Of a stretch of DNA of 42,586 bases, positions 16,972 to 25,138 are shown piece by piece (positions within the stretch are counted from its first letter, which is position 1; each line of letters begins with the position of its first letter). The translations under genes and the position numbers were made by a program. The stretch is from Phycisphaerae bacterium. GTDB lineage: Bacteria; Planctomycetota; Phycisphaerae; UBA1845; UTPLA1. A model generated the notes under the pieces. It had not been told where the DNA came from and did no database searches. It saw only the letters and a list, made by a program, of their open reading frames with translations. The stretch is from NCBI GenBank assembly GCA_023150615.1, contig JAKLKO010000027.1, forward strand, positions 1 through 42,586, written 5' to 3'.

Positions 16972-17778
16972 CTACAAGCCGGCTCCGATCGTTGCGCGAC
17001 GGGAAAGCCGCTGGAGACCCAGCAGCGCCGCGCCGAAGGCGGCGACATGCGCCGGGCGCTGCGGGACGTGAACCGGTTGTCCGAACTTCTCCTCGCAAGC
17101 CTTGGCCATGCCGCGCTGCCGCGCGACGCCGCCGATGAAGACCACCGGACCATCGAAGTTGAGCCGCTTGAGCTGGCTGAGGGCGCGATCGGCCAGCGAC
17201 TGATGCACGCCGCAGACGATGTCGGCCACGCTGCGACCTTCCGAGACGTGGTTGATGATCTCAGACTCGGCGAGGACGGCGCAGACGCTGCTGATGGGCT
17301 GGGGGTTCTCGGCCTCGAGCGAGATCTGCCCGAGCTGATCGAGCGGCACTTCGAGGTATCTCGCGACGCGCTCGAGGAACCCGCCGCTGCCGGCGGCGCA
17401 CTTCTCGTTGGTGCGGAACATGCGGACCTTGCCGCCGTCGCGCAGCGCGATGGCGCGCGTGCACTGCGCGCCCATGTCCAGCACAAAGCGCGCATCGGGA
17501 AACAGGGCGTGCGCGCCGCGCGCGGCACAGGTCAGGTCGGTGATCTGAATCGAGCGATCGTCGAAGTTGGACCTGCCGAAACCGGTCGCGGCGATGTAAA
17601 CGACCTGATCGGCTCGAATGCCCGCCTGTTCGCACGCGGCCGCGAGCGAAGCGCGGCCGACGGATTGAAAGTCCGCGCCGGTCCGCTGGATCGAATCCGC
17701 GACGACCTGGCCCGTGCGGTCGACGATGACGGTCTTGGTTGTGCCCGCGCCGAGGTCGAGTCCCGCGATGAACTCCAT
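16972..17778 (-). CDS. Benzoyl-CoA reductase ATPase subunit, BzdQ/BcrD-type (ASKHA fold)
   Basis: 268 residues of the CoA-dehydratase activase family (acetate kinase/Hsp70 ATPase fold). The phosphate-1 loop is GLDLGAGTTKTVIVD, and the glycine-rich adenosine motif is VVFIGGVARQRGMA. C127 in NEKCAAGSG and C166 in SSVCAVLAESEI are the ligands that would bridge a [4Fe-4S] cluster between two ATPase subunits. The usual GGQD motif is changed to GAQC (103-106). It is the last gene of the operon, with a GGGGAG ribosome site just upstream. With its neighbour it would couple ATP hydrolysis to one-electron transfer into the reductase core. The P versus Q label rests only on gene order. Confidence 0.85.
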   Translation of the reverse strand: MEFIAGLDLGAGTTKTVIVDRTGQVVADSIQRTGADFQSVGRASLAAACEQAGIRADQVVYIAATGFGRSNFDDRSIQITDLTCAARGAHALFPDARFVLDMGAQCTRAIALRDGGKVRMFRTNEKCAAGSGGFLERVARYLEVPLDQLGQISLEAENPQPISSVCAVLAESEIINHVSEGRSVADIVCGVHQSLADRALSQLKRLNFDGPVVFIGGVARQRGMAKACEEKFGQPVHVPQRPAHVAAFGAALLGLQRLSRRATIGAGL

Positions 17779-17811
17779 CGTGCTCCCCTTTCAAACTCCG
17801 TTGCCGCCCGC

Positions 17812-17829
17812 CGGCGGGACATCCCGCCG
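17812..17829 (-). promoter_or_regulatory. Intra-operon mRNA hairpin between the two ATPase genes
   Basis: A perfect 7-bp GC stem (17812-17818 with 17823-17829) closes a 4-nt loop. It sits in the 94-bp gap between the two reductase ATPase genes, the longest gap in the operon. No U-tract follows, so it is more likely an mRNA stability or processing element than a terminator. Confidence 0.4.
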
Positions 17830-17872
17830 ATGCTCGAAGCGCCACGCGCGGCTTCGCCGCCGCGTTCGACGG

Positions 17873-18709
17873 CTACTGATCGACCCACTCCGCGGGCACG
17901 TCGGTCGGGACGGGGACCTCGCGCCGCGCCGCGAGCACGTGATCGAGCGCGTAGAGCGCTGCGCCCAGCGCGCCGATGAAGTGCGCCTCCGGGCTGACGT
18001 TCAGCGGCATGCCTAGCTTTTCCTCCAGCGCGCGGACCATGCCGAGATTGCGCGCCACGCCGCCGGTAAAGGTGATCTCCGACTCCATTCCGACGCGCCG
18101 CACGAGGCCGATGGTCCGCGCGGCGATGGCCTGGTGCACGCCGGCGAGAATGTCCTCGATCTTCTTGCGCTGCGCGACGTAACCGAGGATGTCGGACTCG
18201 ACGAAGACCGTGCACACGCTCGTGAGCTTGATCGGTTGCGTGCCGCGGAGCGAGATCGCGCCGATCTCATCCAGCGTCAGGCCCAGGACATCCGCCGCGC
18301 CGGCGAGGAAGCGGCCGGTGCCCGCGGCGCACTTGTCGTTCATGCAGAAGTCGACGACGTTGCCCTCGGGGCCGACCTTGATCGCCTTCGTGTCCTGGCC
18401 GCCCATGTCGATGACGGTCCGCGTCTCCGGGAACAGGAAGTGTGCCCCGCGCGCGTGGCAGGAGATTTCCGTCACCTGCGCGTTGCCGGCCTCGATCTTG
18501 TACCGGCCGTAGCCGGTGCCGACGACGAAGCCGATCTGCTCGCGCGGGACGCCGTTCTGCTCCGAGAGGGCGTCGAGCGCGGCCTGTCCGGCGCGCTTGA
18601 CGTTCGCGCCGGTGTTGATCAGGGCGCGGGCGACGATCGCGCGGGCCGAGTCGACCAGCACGGCCTTGGTCTGGGTACTTCCGACGTCGATCCCGGCGGC
18701 GTATTCCAT
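17873..18709 (-). CDS. Benzoyl-CoA reductase ATPase subunit, BzdP/BcrA-like (activase family)
   Basis: 278 residues, paralogous to the following gene. Motifs are GIDVGSTQTKAVLVD (phosphate 1), GTGYGRY, IDMGGQDTKAIKV (phosphate 2), C127 in NDKCAAGTGRF and C166 in TSVCTVFVESDI for the intersubunit [4Fe-4S] cluster, and TGGVARNLGMVRAL (adenosine). Bcr-type enzymes pair a subunit of about 430 residues with one of about 280; here both are 270-280, which fits the bzd type better. It starts 9 bp after the stop of the BzdO-like gene, so translation is probably coupled. Its own C-terminal tail past residue 260 is not conserved-looking. Confidence 0.86.
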   Translation of the reverse strand: MEYAAGIDVGSTQTKAVLVDSARAIVARALINTGANVKRAGQAALDALSEQNGVPREQIGFVVGTGYGRYKIEAGNAQVTEISCHARGAHFLFPETRTVIDMGGQDTKAIKVGPEGNVVDFCMNDKCAAGTGRFLAGAADVLGLTLDEIGAISLRGTQPIKLTSVCTVFVESDILGYVAQRKKIEDILAGVHQAIAARTIGLVRRVGMESEITFTGGVARNLGMVRALEEKLGMPLNVSPEAHFIGALGAALYALDHVLAARREVPVPTDVPAEWVDQ

Positions 18710-18718
18710 GTGTGATTC

Positions 18719-20029
18719 CTATGTCCGCGCGGCGCATTCGCGAATGCGCTTGTATTGCAGCGATTCGAAGAATGCGTCGATGCGGTTTTTCATCTGGGCC
18801 TCGGCGTAATAGCGCGGATCCTCGAGGTCCGACTCGAGCATCAGCGTCGGGACGCCGAGCTCGCGCGTGAAGTACTCGCGCATGTCGCCCTGGCCGGCGC
18901 TGAACAGCCGGCAGCTCTTGATGCTGTGGATGACGAGCGCGTCGGCGTGCCACTCGTCGACGTAGCGGCGGATCTGCGCGTAGCGGTCGGTCATGGTGCG
19001 GTTGCAGAGATTGTGAACGAGCATCTGCTCGGCGATGGATTCGAGCGGGCGGTCGGGATCGTGCCGGAAGCCGAATTCCCACGTGCCGCCGACGGTGGAA
19101 TAGGTGCTCTGCACGGCCACCGCGCCCCAGGTCTCGAAGAGGTTGCGGAAGTTGCGGTAATAGGGATACGGCGGCGGCCCTTCGGTGACGATCCGGAAGC
19201 GCTCCTCGGGCAGCACGCCGCGGCCTTCGGCCACCATCTGCTCGTACTCGGCGACGGCGGTATCGAAGAAGTCGGCCGCTTCCTTCGTGCCGCGCAGGGC
19301 GTTGATCGGGCCCATCATGTTGATGCTGTCGAAGTAGGCGTCGAACGGCGCGGGGCGGTGTTTGCAGAGTTCCTTGCAACGGCTCCAGCCCGCTTCGGCG
19401 CGGGCGGAGTAGCGGCAGATCTCGCGCAGGCGGTCGATGTCGAACTTGCGGCCCGTCAGCGCTTCGCAGCGGCGGATGAGCTCGTCGAGCTGGGCCATCA
19501 CGTAGCGGACATCTTCGGGCGACGGCCGATCCTCGCGGATGAACGGGATATCGAGCATGACGAGCGGCGCGTTGAACATCGCGGCGCAGTGTTCGAACCA
19601 CTTGATGTAGACGTTGCACCCGACGAAGTTACAGACGATCAGCGACGGGACAGGGATGTTGCCTTCCGGTCCGACGCCGCCGGAGAGCGTGAAGCCGACA
19701 TCCGCCTTGACGTAGGCGCAGTTGTCGGACGCGTAGCCGATTTCCTCGGCCTTGAGGATGTAGGGCAGCGACTTCTTTCGGATGGCGAGCTGAAGGGCGT
19801 TGATCTCCGGGAAGACCGGCAGTATGTCGAAGCAGCGGAGGATCTCGACGCAATTGCCGCTGATCATGAGGTACGCGCTGGGCGTTGAACCGCGCGTGGC
19901 GTCCTTTAGCTGTCCCATCCAGGCGGTCATGATGTCGCGCGACTGGTCGTGGACGCCGGCGCGGTATTCGCGGACCGGCAGCGGGACATGTTTGCCGGAG
20001 GTGGCCGTCGTGCTCGTCGTCATGGACAT
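18719..20029 (-). CDS. bzdO: Benzoyl-CoA reductase catalytic subunit, BzdO/BcrB-type (HgdB-like)
   Basis: 436 residues of the 2-hydroxyglutaryl-CoA dehydratase D-component family, the length expected for BzdO/BcrB. Three cysteines at the family positions, C104 (YASDNCAYVKADVG), C138 (NFVGCNVYIKWFEH) and C373 (HSIKSCRLFSAGQ), would hold the active-site [4Fe-4S] cluster. With the BzdN-like partner encoded just upstream it would form the module that takes low-potential electrons and dearomatises benzoyl-CoA to cyclohexa-1,5-diene-1-carbonyl-CoA. The reductase call depends on context: Dch, Had and Oah lie in the same operon. Sequence alone would also allow a 2-hydroxyacyl-CoA dehydratase. Confidence 0.86.
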   Translation of the reverse strand: MSMTTSTTATSGKHVPLPVREYRAGVHDQSRDIMTAWMGQLKDATRGSTPSAYLMISGNCVEILRCFDILPVFPEINALQLAIRKKSLPYILKAEEIGYASDNCAYVKADVGFTLSGGVGPEGNIPVPSLIVCNFVGCNVYIKWFEHCAAMFNAPLVMLDIPFIREDRPSPEDVRYVMAQLDELIRRCEALTGRKFDIDRLREICRYSARAEAGWSRCKELCKHRPAPFDAYFDSINMMGPINALRGTKEAADFFDTAVAEYEQMVAEGRGVLPEERFRIVTEGPPPYPYYRNFRNLFETWGAVAVQSTYSTVGGTWEFGFRHDPDRPLESIAEQMLVHNLCNRTMTDRYAQIRRYVDEWHADALVIHSIKSCRLFSAGQGDMREYFTRELGVPTLMLESDLEDPRYYAEAQMKNRIDAFFESLQYKRIRECAART

Positions 20030-20067
20030 GCTCGCTTTCAGAAAATCTGCGGGCGGATGCCGCGCGC

Positions 20068-21222
20068 CTATTCGAACAACATGGACTCCGCGAACGTCTC
20101 GATCTCGGTGCGACTCGCCTCAAACGTCCACATCTTCTCCTCGAACTCCAGTTTCAGGTGCGGGATGCCGTGCTTGTCCAGCTTGGCGATAAACGGGACG
20201 TAGTCGAACAGGGCCGGCTCGCAGAACTTCGCGGGCGTGAAGATCACGGCCTGTGCGCCGGCGCTGCGCACGCGCTGCAGCAGGCCGTCGGTCCGGGGCG
20301 ACGCCCCGTCGTGCCGAACGGACGAGTACTCGCTCCGCGTCAGGTAGGCCGTCGCGAGCGATGACAGCGCGTCGCCGTTGACCGGCACGTCTTCGCGGAA
20401 CCAGCGCCAACCGATCAGCAGGTCGTCGTCACGGACCTGGCAGCCGGCGGCCTCGATCGTCTCAATCAGCAGGACGGGCGGCTGCTCACAGAACGCGCCT
20501 TCGATAACGACGTCGACGCTGTCGCGCGGATGCGCGGGTCGCTGCGAGGCGAGCTTGAGCAGGCGCTCGAGGAGCGGCGCGTAGTCCTCCGGCATCATCC
20601 GTGAACCGGCCTGCACTACCGTGCAGAGTTCGGCGGCGGTGATGGATCCCGGGTGCTCGCGGCGGAAGGCGTAGAGCTCGCGCAGTCGTCGCCGCACGCG
20701 GTTGTAGAGCTTCAGACTGGTTGCGAGCGACTCGTCCGGGATCGGCCGGCCGACATGGCGCGCGAGGTTTGCGCGAAAGCGGTCAAGCTCGGCCCGCGTG
20801 TACTCGTGCGAGCGCTCGTTGAGCATGTTCTGCGGCAGGTGCAGATATTCGATGAACATCTGCGGGGCGTTGCGTTTCACGAGGCTGGCGAGGTTGCGGG
20901 CCACGTCGCAGATCGAGCTGAAGACGGCGCCGCGGAAGCCCGACATTTCGTCGCGTAGGAACAGCTCCAGCGCGCTCTTGGCGATCGAGCAGATGAAGGA
21001 TTGGAATCTCGCGTCGGCGTGAACGATCTCCAGCTTGCCACCCACGCCGAACAACCCGACGGGCAGGAGTCCGGCCGCGTGGATGATCTCAACCGGCGCA
21101 TAGACCGGGAACACGGCGAAGCCTTCGAGTCCCGGACGGGACTGCCGCGCCTGCTCCAGCGCCTGCGCGGGCAGTAGCTCGTTCAGATCGCGACACTGCT
21201 GCACGATTTCGTCGAAACTCAC
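20068..21222 (-). CDS. bzdN: Benzoyl-CoA reductase catalytic subunit, BzdN/BcrC-type (HgdB-like)
   Basis: 384 residues, close to the usual BzdN/BcrC length of about 380. The N-terminal VYAPVEIIHAAGLLPVGLFG is the family signature for the CoA-ester-binding domain. Cysteines C78 (FQSFICSIAKSALELF), C105 (FSSICDVARNL) and C334 (TPAKFCEPALFDY) stand at the cluster-ligand positions. The C-terminal HGIPHLKLEFEEKMWTFE is also typical. It is the smaller half of the ring-reducing core and the first of the four reductase genes, 38 bp ahead of the BzdO-like gene. The order N-O-ATPase-ATPase matches, from memory, the bzdNOPQ order of Azoarcus. Confidence 0.87.
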   Translation of the reverse strand: MSFDEIVQQCRDLNELLPAQALEQARQSRPGLEGFAVFPVYAPVEIIHAAGLLPVGLFGVGGKLEIVHADARFQSFICSIAKSALELFLRDEMSGFRGAVFSSICDVARNLASLVKRNAPQMFIEYLHLPQNMLNERSHEYTRAELDRFRANLARHVGRPIPDESLATSLKLYNRVRRRLRELYAFRREHPGSITAAELCTVVQAGSRMMPEDYAPLLERLLKLASQRPAHPRDSVDVVIEGAFCEQPPVLLIETIEAAGCQVRDDDLLIGWRWFREDVPVNGDALSSLATAYLTRSEYSSVRHDGASPRTDGLLQRVRSAGAQAVIFTPAKFCEPALFDYVPFIAKLDKHGIPHLKLEFEEKMWTFEASRTEIETFAESMLFE

Positions 21223-21265
21223 GTTGGACTCCTGTGCCGATCGTCTTGCGCCGTGGAACGCGGCG

Positions 21266-23842
21266 CTACGACGGACTGTCCGCCATTCCGTTCTCGGCCG
21301 GATACTGCCAGCCGGGCAGCGCGGTCTCGCCGCAGGCGTAGTCCATCGGCGGGGGTTTGCCGCCGCGGTCGAGCAGCGTCAGCAGGCCCGATCGGATGAA
21401 CGGGTTCTTCGCCGGGTCGAACGTCTCCGCGGTCTCGGAGGCCAACTCGGCGTCGGCGGCCGCGACGGCCTGGTCGGTCGAAACCGAGCCGCAGGCGGCG
21501 CAGGCCGTGCCGACGGTGTGTCGGGTCAACTCCTTCTTGAACAGGGCGCGCGAGTACGGCGCATCCTTGGCCATCGTGCGGGCGCGCTCGAATCCGCGGC
21601 GGAGCGCTTCCAGCTCGTCATCGAACACACCGTTCGACAGACCGAGCTGGTGCGCGCGATCGGCGGTCAGCCCCTGATCGAACAACTCGAAGATGGCCGA
21701 GTCGCCGAGTCCGAGTCGCTTCAGTTCGCCGGCCGCGCCGAAGCCGGGGAGAATCGCGTAGTCCAGTTCGGGCTGGTTGTAGGTGTTCTTCCCGCGCCAG
21801 TCCGAGCGGCGTTCGAGCGAGTCAAACACAAATCCGGCCGCGCGGACGTCGAAACGCTGGTCGAGGAAATAGGTGAATTCGGCCCCGCCCCCCCACTTCT
21901 CGCCGAAGACGCCGATGGTCGCCACGGGACTGCGCTGAATCATGCGGAAGAGCTGCACGGCGTTCCGGCTCGACGCGGCCGCCTCGTCTGCCGGCAGGGG
22001 TACGTAACCGCGGCGTCGCTCGAACCAGCCGCGATTGAACTCGCGGGCATCGGCGCCGAGCATTCGCATGCCGCTGCCGGCGGCCGTAAAGAGGACCGCG
22101 CCGCACTTGCCAGCGCGATGCAGCGCGAGGACGCGAGACCAGGCGTGCGCAAGCTGGTCGATAAGGGCGCGATTGAAGACGTTCCCGCGGAGCGGGTTGT
22201 TGAAGACGATCGCGGCGACGCGGTCGCGCGTGGAAGGCTCGACGAACTTCAGTTCCGGATAGAAGCCGCGATAGACGGGATGCCCGCGCGCGGGCCGGCC
22301 CTCGGCGCGCGGTGTGGCGCCGAGCGTTGCGGCGACATCCACCTCCGCGACCGGCGTGCGATAGAACCTTCCGTAGCCCAGTAGCCGTTCGATCCGCAGG
22401 TCCTTGAGCTTCAGGAGGAGGCTCGGCCGGCCCTGCCGCGGACCGGCGACGCCGTCGATGTCGAGGATGTCGGGAATGTGCGGATCGTCGGCATTCTCGT
22501 CGCGGGCGCGGCGGACCAGTTCGATCAGGCCGTCGACCGTCAGTTGCGCGATCAGCGCGTCGATCAGTTCGATCAGGCCGACCTTGTATCGCAGTCCGGC
22601 GCGCGTCGAGAGGTTGATCTGGCCGGGCGTGGCGACGCCGTCGTCGATCAGGTCGAGCGCGTAGAGGCAGATCGGCAGGGCGTAGCGTCGAAACGCGCGC
22701 CCGCCGGCGTCCGCCGCGCGCGCGACGTGCACGAGCGCGTCGGCGCTGCGGACCTTTCCGGCGCGGCGATCGATCTCGACAGCTTCGTAGTAGGACCAGA
22801 AGTCTCTGCGCGAGATCTCGCGGATTGGGACGTACTCGCCGCACGCCGGGTCGAGCACGGCCCGCGGTGGTCCGGGCGAGGGACCGTCGCCCCAGGCGAA
22901 GAAGCCCGTGCGGGCCGACGAGGCGAAGCCCGTCGTGCCTTTCTTTTCGAGCGCGGCGATCCAATCGGGATAGGAGCGGCCATCGCGCTGGTAAAGGCCG
23001 CGCAGTCGATCGTGCGCGGGCAGCGACTGACCGAAGTGCCGCGACGACTCGGTGTAGGGCATGTGGCCGGTGAGGTCGAGCACCTGGAAGGGATTGGCGG
23101 TCAGCAATTCCCACAGGCCGCCGAGCTGTACGATGTCGGCGTCGTTGCGGACGTCCCAGGAGATGATCGCGGCCATGGCCTGGAAGATCGGATCGGTAAT
23201 GTAGCCGTGGTGATCGACCGGCAGCGCGATGACCGATTTTTCGAGGAGCTGGTCTGCGAAGACGGTGCCGAATGCGAAGGTCTCGTTGGATGCGTACTTG
23301 CCCTTCATCACGTCGATGAGCCGATTTCGCTCGAATGGGTAATAGCCGTGGACGGTCAGGAGCTTCTCGCGGAACGCCTCGGAGGTGAACAGTTCGGCAA
23401 GCTCTGACGTCGTGTGCGATGAAGTGTTCGAGAAGACCGCGGCGATGCGCTCGACGTCGATGGTGCGCTCGATCCGCTGGAAGATGCTCGCCTTGATCTC
23501 GGACCGTTCACTCGCGACTTCCCAGATCAGGTCGGCATCGCGCAGGGCGACGTCGTCCCGTGTGAAGGACACGCGGGCCTCGAGCACCCGTGCGTCCTCC
23601 TCGCGGATGCGTCGGTCGCGGACCTGGCCGTCCCGCCAGCGCATCAGGGTTTCGCGGGCGCGTTCGAGCGCGGCGTCGCTCACGTCGAGCAGGATCAACC
23701 GGGCGTCGGTCTTGCTGAGCAGGTCGAGGGCGATGCCCTGACCCATCGTGCCCGCGCCGATCAGCGCGATACAACGCACTTCGTTGACGCGCCGCACAGC
23801 CGCGTCAATCGTCTTGTCCCCGAAGGAGAATGCACGCTTCAT
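21266..23842 (-). CDS. 3-Hydroxyacyl-CoA dehydrogenase / enoyl-CoA hydratase fusion
   Basis: 858 residues. The N-terminal half is a 3-hydroxyacyl-CoA dehydrogenase with the Rossmann loop LIGAGTMGQGIALDLL (residues 27-42), the NTSSHTTSEL segment and the catalytic histidine in VHGYYPFERNRLIDVM. A helical dehydrogenase C-terminal region follows. The last third (about 520-760) is a crotonase fold with FNNPLRGNVFN, GADAREFN and GVFGEKWGGGAEFTY. The order is the reverse of FadB. In this operon it would oxidise 3-hydroxypimeloyl-CoA, and perhaps hydrate the preceding enoyl ester, before thiolysis. Crotonase catalytic glutamates are not clearly placed, so that half may have lost activity. Confidence 0.85.
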   Translation of the reverse strand: MKRAFSFGDKTIDAAVRRVNEVRCIALIGAGTMGQGIALDLLSKTDARLILLDVSDAALERARETLMRWRDGQVRDRRIREEDARVLEARVSFTRDDVALRDADLIWEVASERSEIKASIFQRIERTIDVERIAAVFSNTSSHTTSELAELFTSEAFREKLLTVHGYYPFERNRLIDVMKGKYASNETFAFGTVFADQLLEKSVIALPVDHHGYITDPIFQAMAAIISWDVRNDADIVQLGGLWELLTANPFQVLDLTGHMPYTESSRHFGQSLPAHDRLRGLYQRDGRSYPDWIAALEKKGTTGFASSARTGFFAWGDGPSPGPPRAVLDPACGEYVPIREISRRDFWSYYEAVEIDRRAGKVRSADALVHVARAADAGGRAFRRYALPICLYALDLIDDGVATPGQINLSTRAGLRYKVGLIELIDALIAQLTVDGLIELVRRARDENADDPHIPDILDIDGVAGPRQGRPSLLLKLKDLRIERLLGYGRFYRTPVAEVDVAATLGATPRAEGRPARGHPVYRGFYPELKFVEPSTRDRVAAIVFNNPLRGNVFNRALIDQLAHAWSRVLALHRAGKCGAVLFTAAGSGMRMLGADAREFNRGWFERRRGYVPLPADEAAASSRNAVQLFRMIQRSPVATIGVFGEKWGGGAEFTYFLDQRFDVRAAGFVFDSLERRSDWRGKNTYNQPELDYAILPGFGAAGELKRLGLGDSAIFELFDQGLTADRAHQLGLSNGVFDDELEALRRGFERARTMAKDAPYSRALFKKELTRHTVGTACAACGSVSTDQAVAAADAELASETAETFDPAKNPFIRSGLLTLLDRGGKPPPMDYACGETALPGWQYPAENGMADSPS

Positions 23843-23890
23843 CGGTCGCTTCCAGCGAGCAGTGCTCGCACGTGTTCCATTCGCCGGGCG

Positions 23891-25138
23891 TCACGGCTTC
23901 ACTTGAATCACGACGGCCACGCCCTGGCCGCCGCCGATGCACGCCGATGCGCAGCCGTGTCGCACGCCGCGGCGCTGCATCTCGTAGATCAGGTCCGTGA
24001 TCAACCGCGCTCCGCTCGCCGCGAGCGGATGGCCGATCGCGATCGCGCCGCCGTTCACGTTGACCTTCGCGCGGTCCAGTCCCAGCTCCTTCTCCACGCC
24101 GAGATACTGCGCGGCGAAGGCCTCGTTAATCTCCCACAGGTCGATCTGATGCCGCTCGAGCCCGGCCCGCGCGAGCGCCTGCTCCACCGCCGGTACCGGG
24201 CCGCGACCCATCACCCGCGGATCGACGCCCGCGACGCCGTAACCGAGCATCTCGACGTGCGTCGGCCAGCCCTCGCGTTCGGCGACCGCGCGGTCGGCCA
24301 GAAGCAGCGCGGCGGCGCCGTCGCTGATCTCGCTCGCATTGCCGGCCGTCACAAGGCCGTTCGGCGTCAGGGCCGGCAGCGCGGCGAGCGTGTCGATGGA
24401 GGTCCGCCGCACGCATTCATCGCGGGCGAGGTGCACGGGCCGGTCGTCCGGCCCGGTCGTTTCGAGGACGAAGGTGCCGCGGAGGGCGTCGCCGCCGTTG
24501 AGATGGCTTTCGCGCTGCGCGGCGCGGGCCCGCGCGTGGGACAGGTCGGCGAACTCGTCGCACTCGCGTCGCGTGACGCCGACACGATGGCCGTACTCGT
24601 CCGCGGTGAGCATCATGCTCGTGTGCGCGAGGTCGTGGTTGAGCGAGGCGAGCATGGCGTCCTCGACTCCGCCAGTCTCGGCGAACTCCCAGAAGCTCGT
24701 ATGCAGCCGCGGCGCGCGGAGGATCCGCGGCACGCGCGACATGGTCTCGGCCGCCACGCAGAGCACGACCGAGGTCTCGTCGACGTCCGGCGGGAGCACG
24801 ATGTGCTGGAATGCGCAAACGGCGGCCTGGAGGCCGGATCCGCAGATGCGCTGCACGAGCAGCGCGGGCGTCTCAACGTTGAGACGGCAGCGCATCGCGA
24901 CGTTGCGCGGAAAGTAAATGTCCTGCGCGCCCGGCGCCGTGTGCTGGTAGACGTTGGCGCCGACGGCGGCGTCGATGCGGTCGCGCGGCACGCCGGCGCG
25001 GCGAATTGCTTCGTCCCCGGCGAGAACCGCCAGGTCCTCGGCCGAGAGGCGGCTGAGCGTTCCGCACTTCAGCCCGATCGGCGTCCGTGCCGCGCCGACG
25101 ATGCAGACTTTCGGCGAACGGTCAGGTGGCATGGGCAT
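23891..25138 (-). CDS. Acetyl-CoA acyltransferase (thiolase), probable 3-oxopimeloyl-CoA thiolase
   Basis: 415 residues with the complete thiolase active site: nucleophilic cysteine in VQRICGSGLQAAV, NEAFAA, the histidine in AIGHPLAASGAR and the second cysteine in CIGGGQGVAVV. The start overlaps the end of the ligase-fusion gene (stop at 25122). The ATG at 25132 is an equally good start, six bases in. In the operon it would cleave 3-oxopimeloyl-CoA to glutaryl-CoA and acetyl-CoA, as in the benzoyl-CoA pathway of Thauera and Azoarcus. The substrate assignment is from context. Confidence 0.9.
   Translation of the reverse strand: MPMPPDRSPKVCIVGAARTPIGLKCGTLSRLSAEDLAVLAGDEAIRRAGVPRDRIDAAVGANVYQHTAPGAQDIYFPRNVAMRCRLNVETPALLVQRICGSGLQAAVCAFQHIVLPPDVDETSVVLCVAAETMSRVPRILRAPRLHTSFWEFAETGGVEDAMLASLNHDLAHTSMMLTADEYGHRVGVTRRECDEFADLSHARARAAQRESHLNGGDALRGTFVLETTGPDDRPVHLARDECVRRTSIDTLAALPALTPNGLVTAGNASEISDGAAALLLADRAVAEREGWPTHVEMLGYGVAGVDPRVMGRGPVPAVEQALARAGLERHQIDLWEINEAFAAQYLGVEKELGLDRAKVNVNGGAIAIGHPLAASGARLITDLIYEMQRRGVRHGCASACIGGGQGVAVVIQVKP

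Noticed and set aside
17873..20029. Alternative reading of the activase and HgdB-like genes as a 2-hydroxyglutaryl-CoA dehydratase system
   Set aside because: The family is shared, but adjacent Dch, Had and Oah and four subunits of bzd-type size fit benzoyl-CoA reductase better.
21224..23407. Long plus-strand open frames (21224-22384 and 22478-23407) opposite the dehydrogenase/hydratase gene
   Set aside because: They are antisense reflections of well-supported coding sequence. Translations are rich in R, A, V and D with no domain motifs, as expected in GC-rich DNA.
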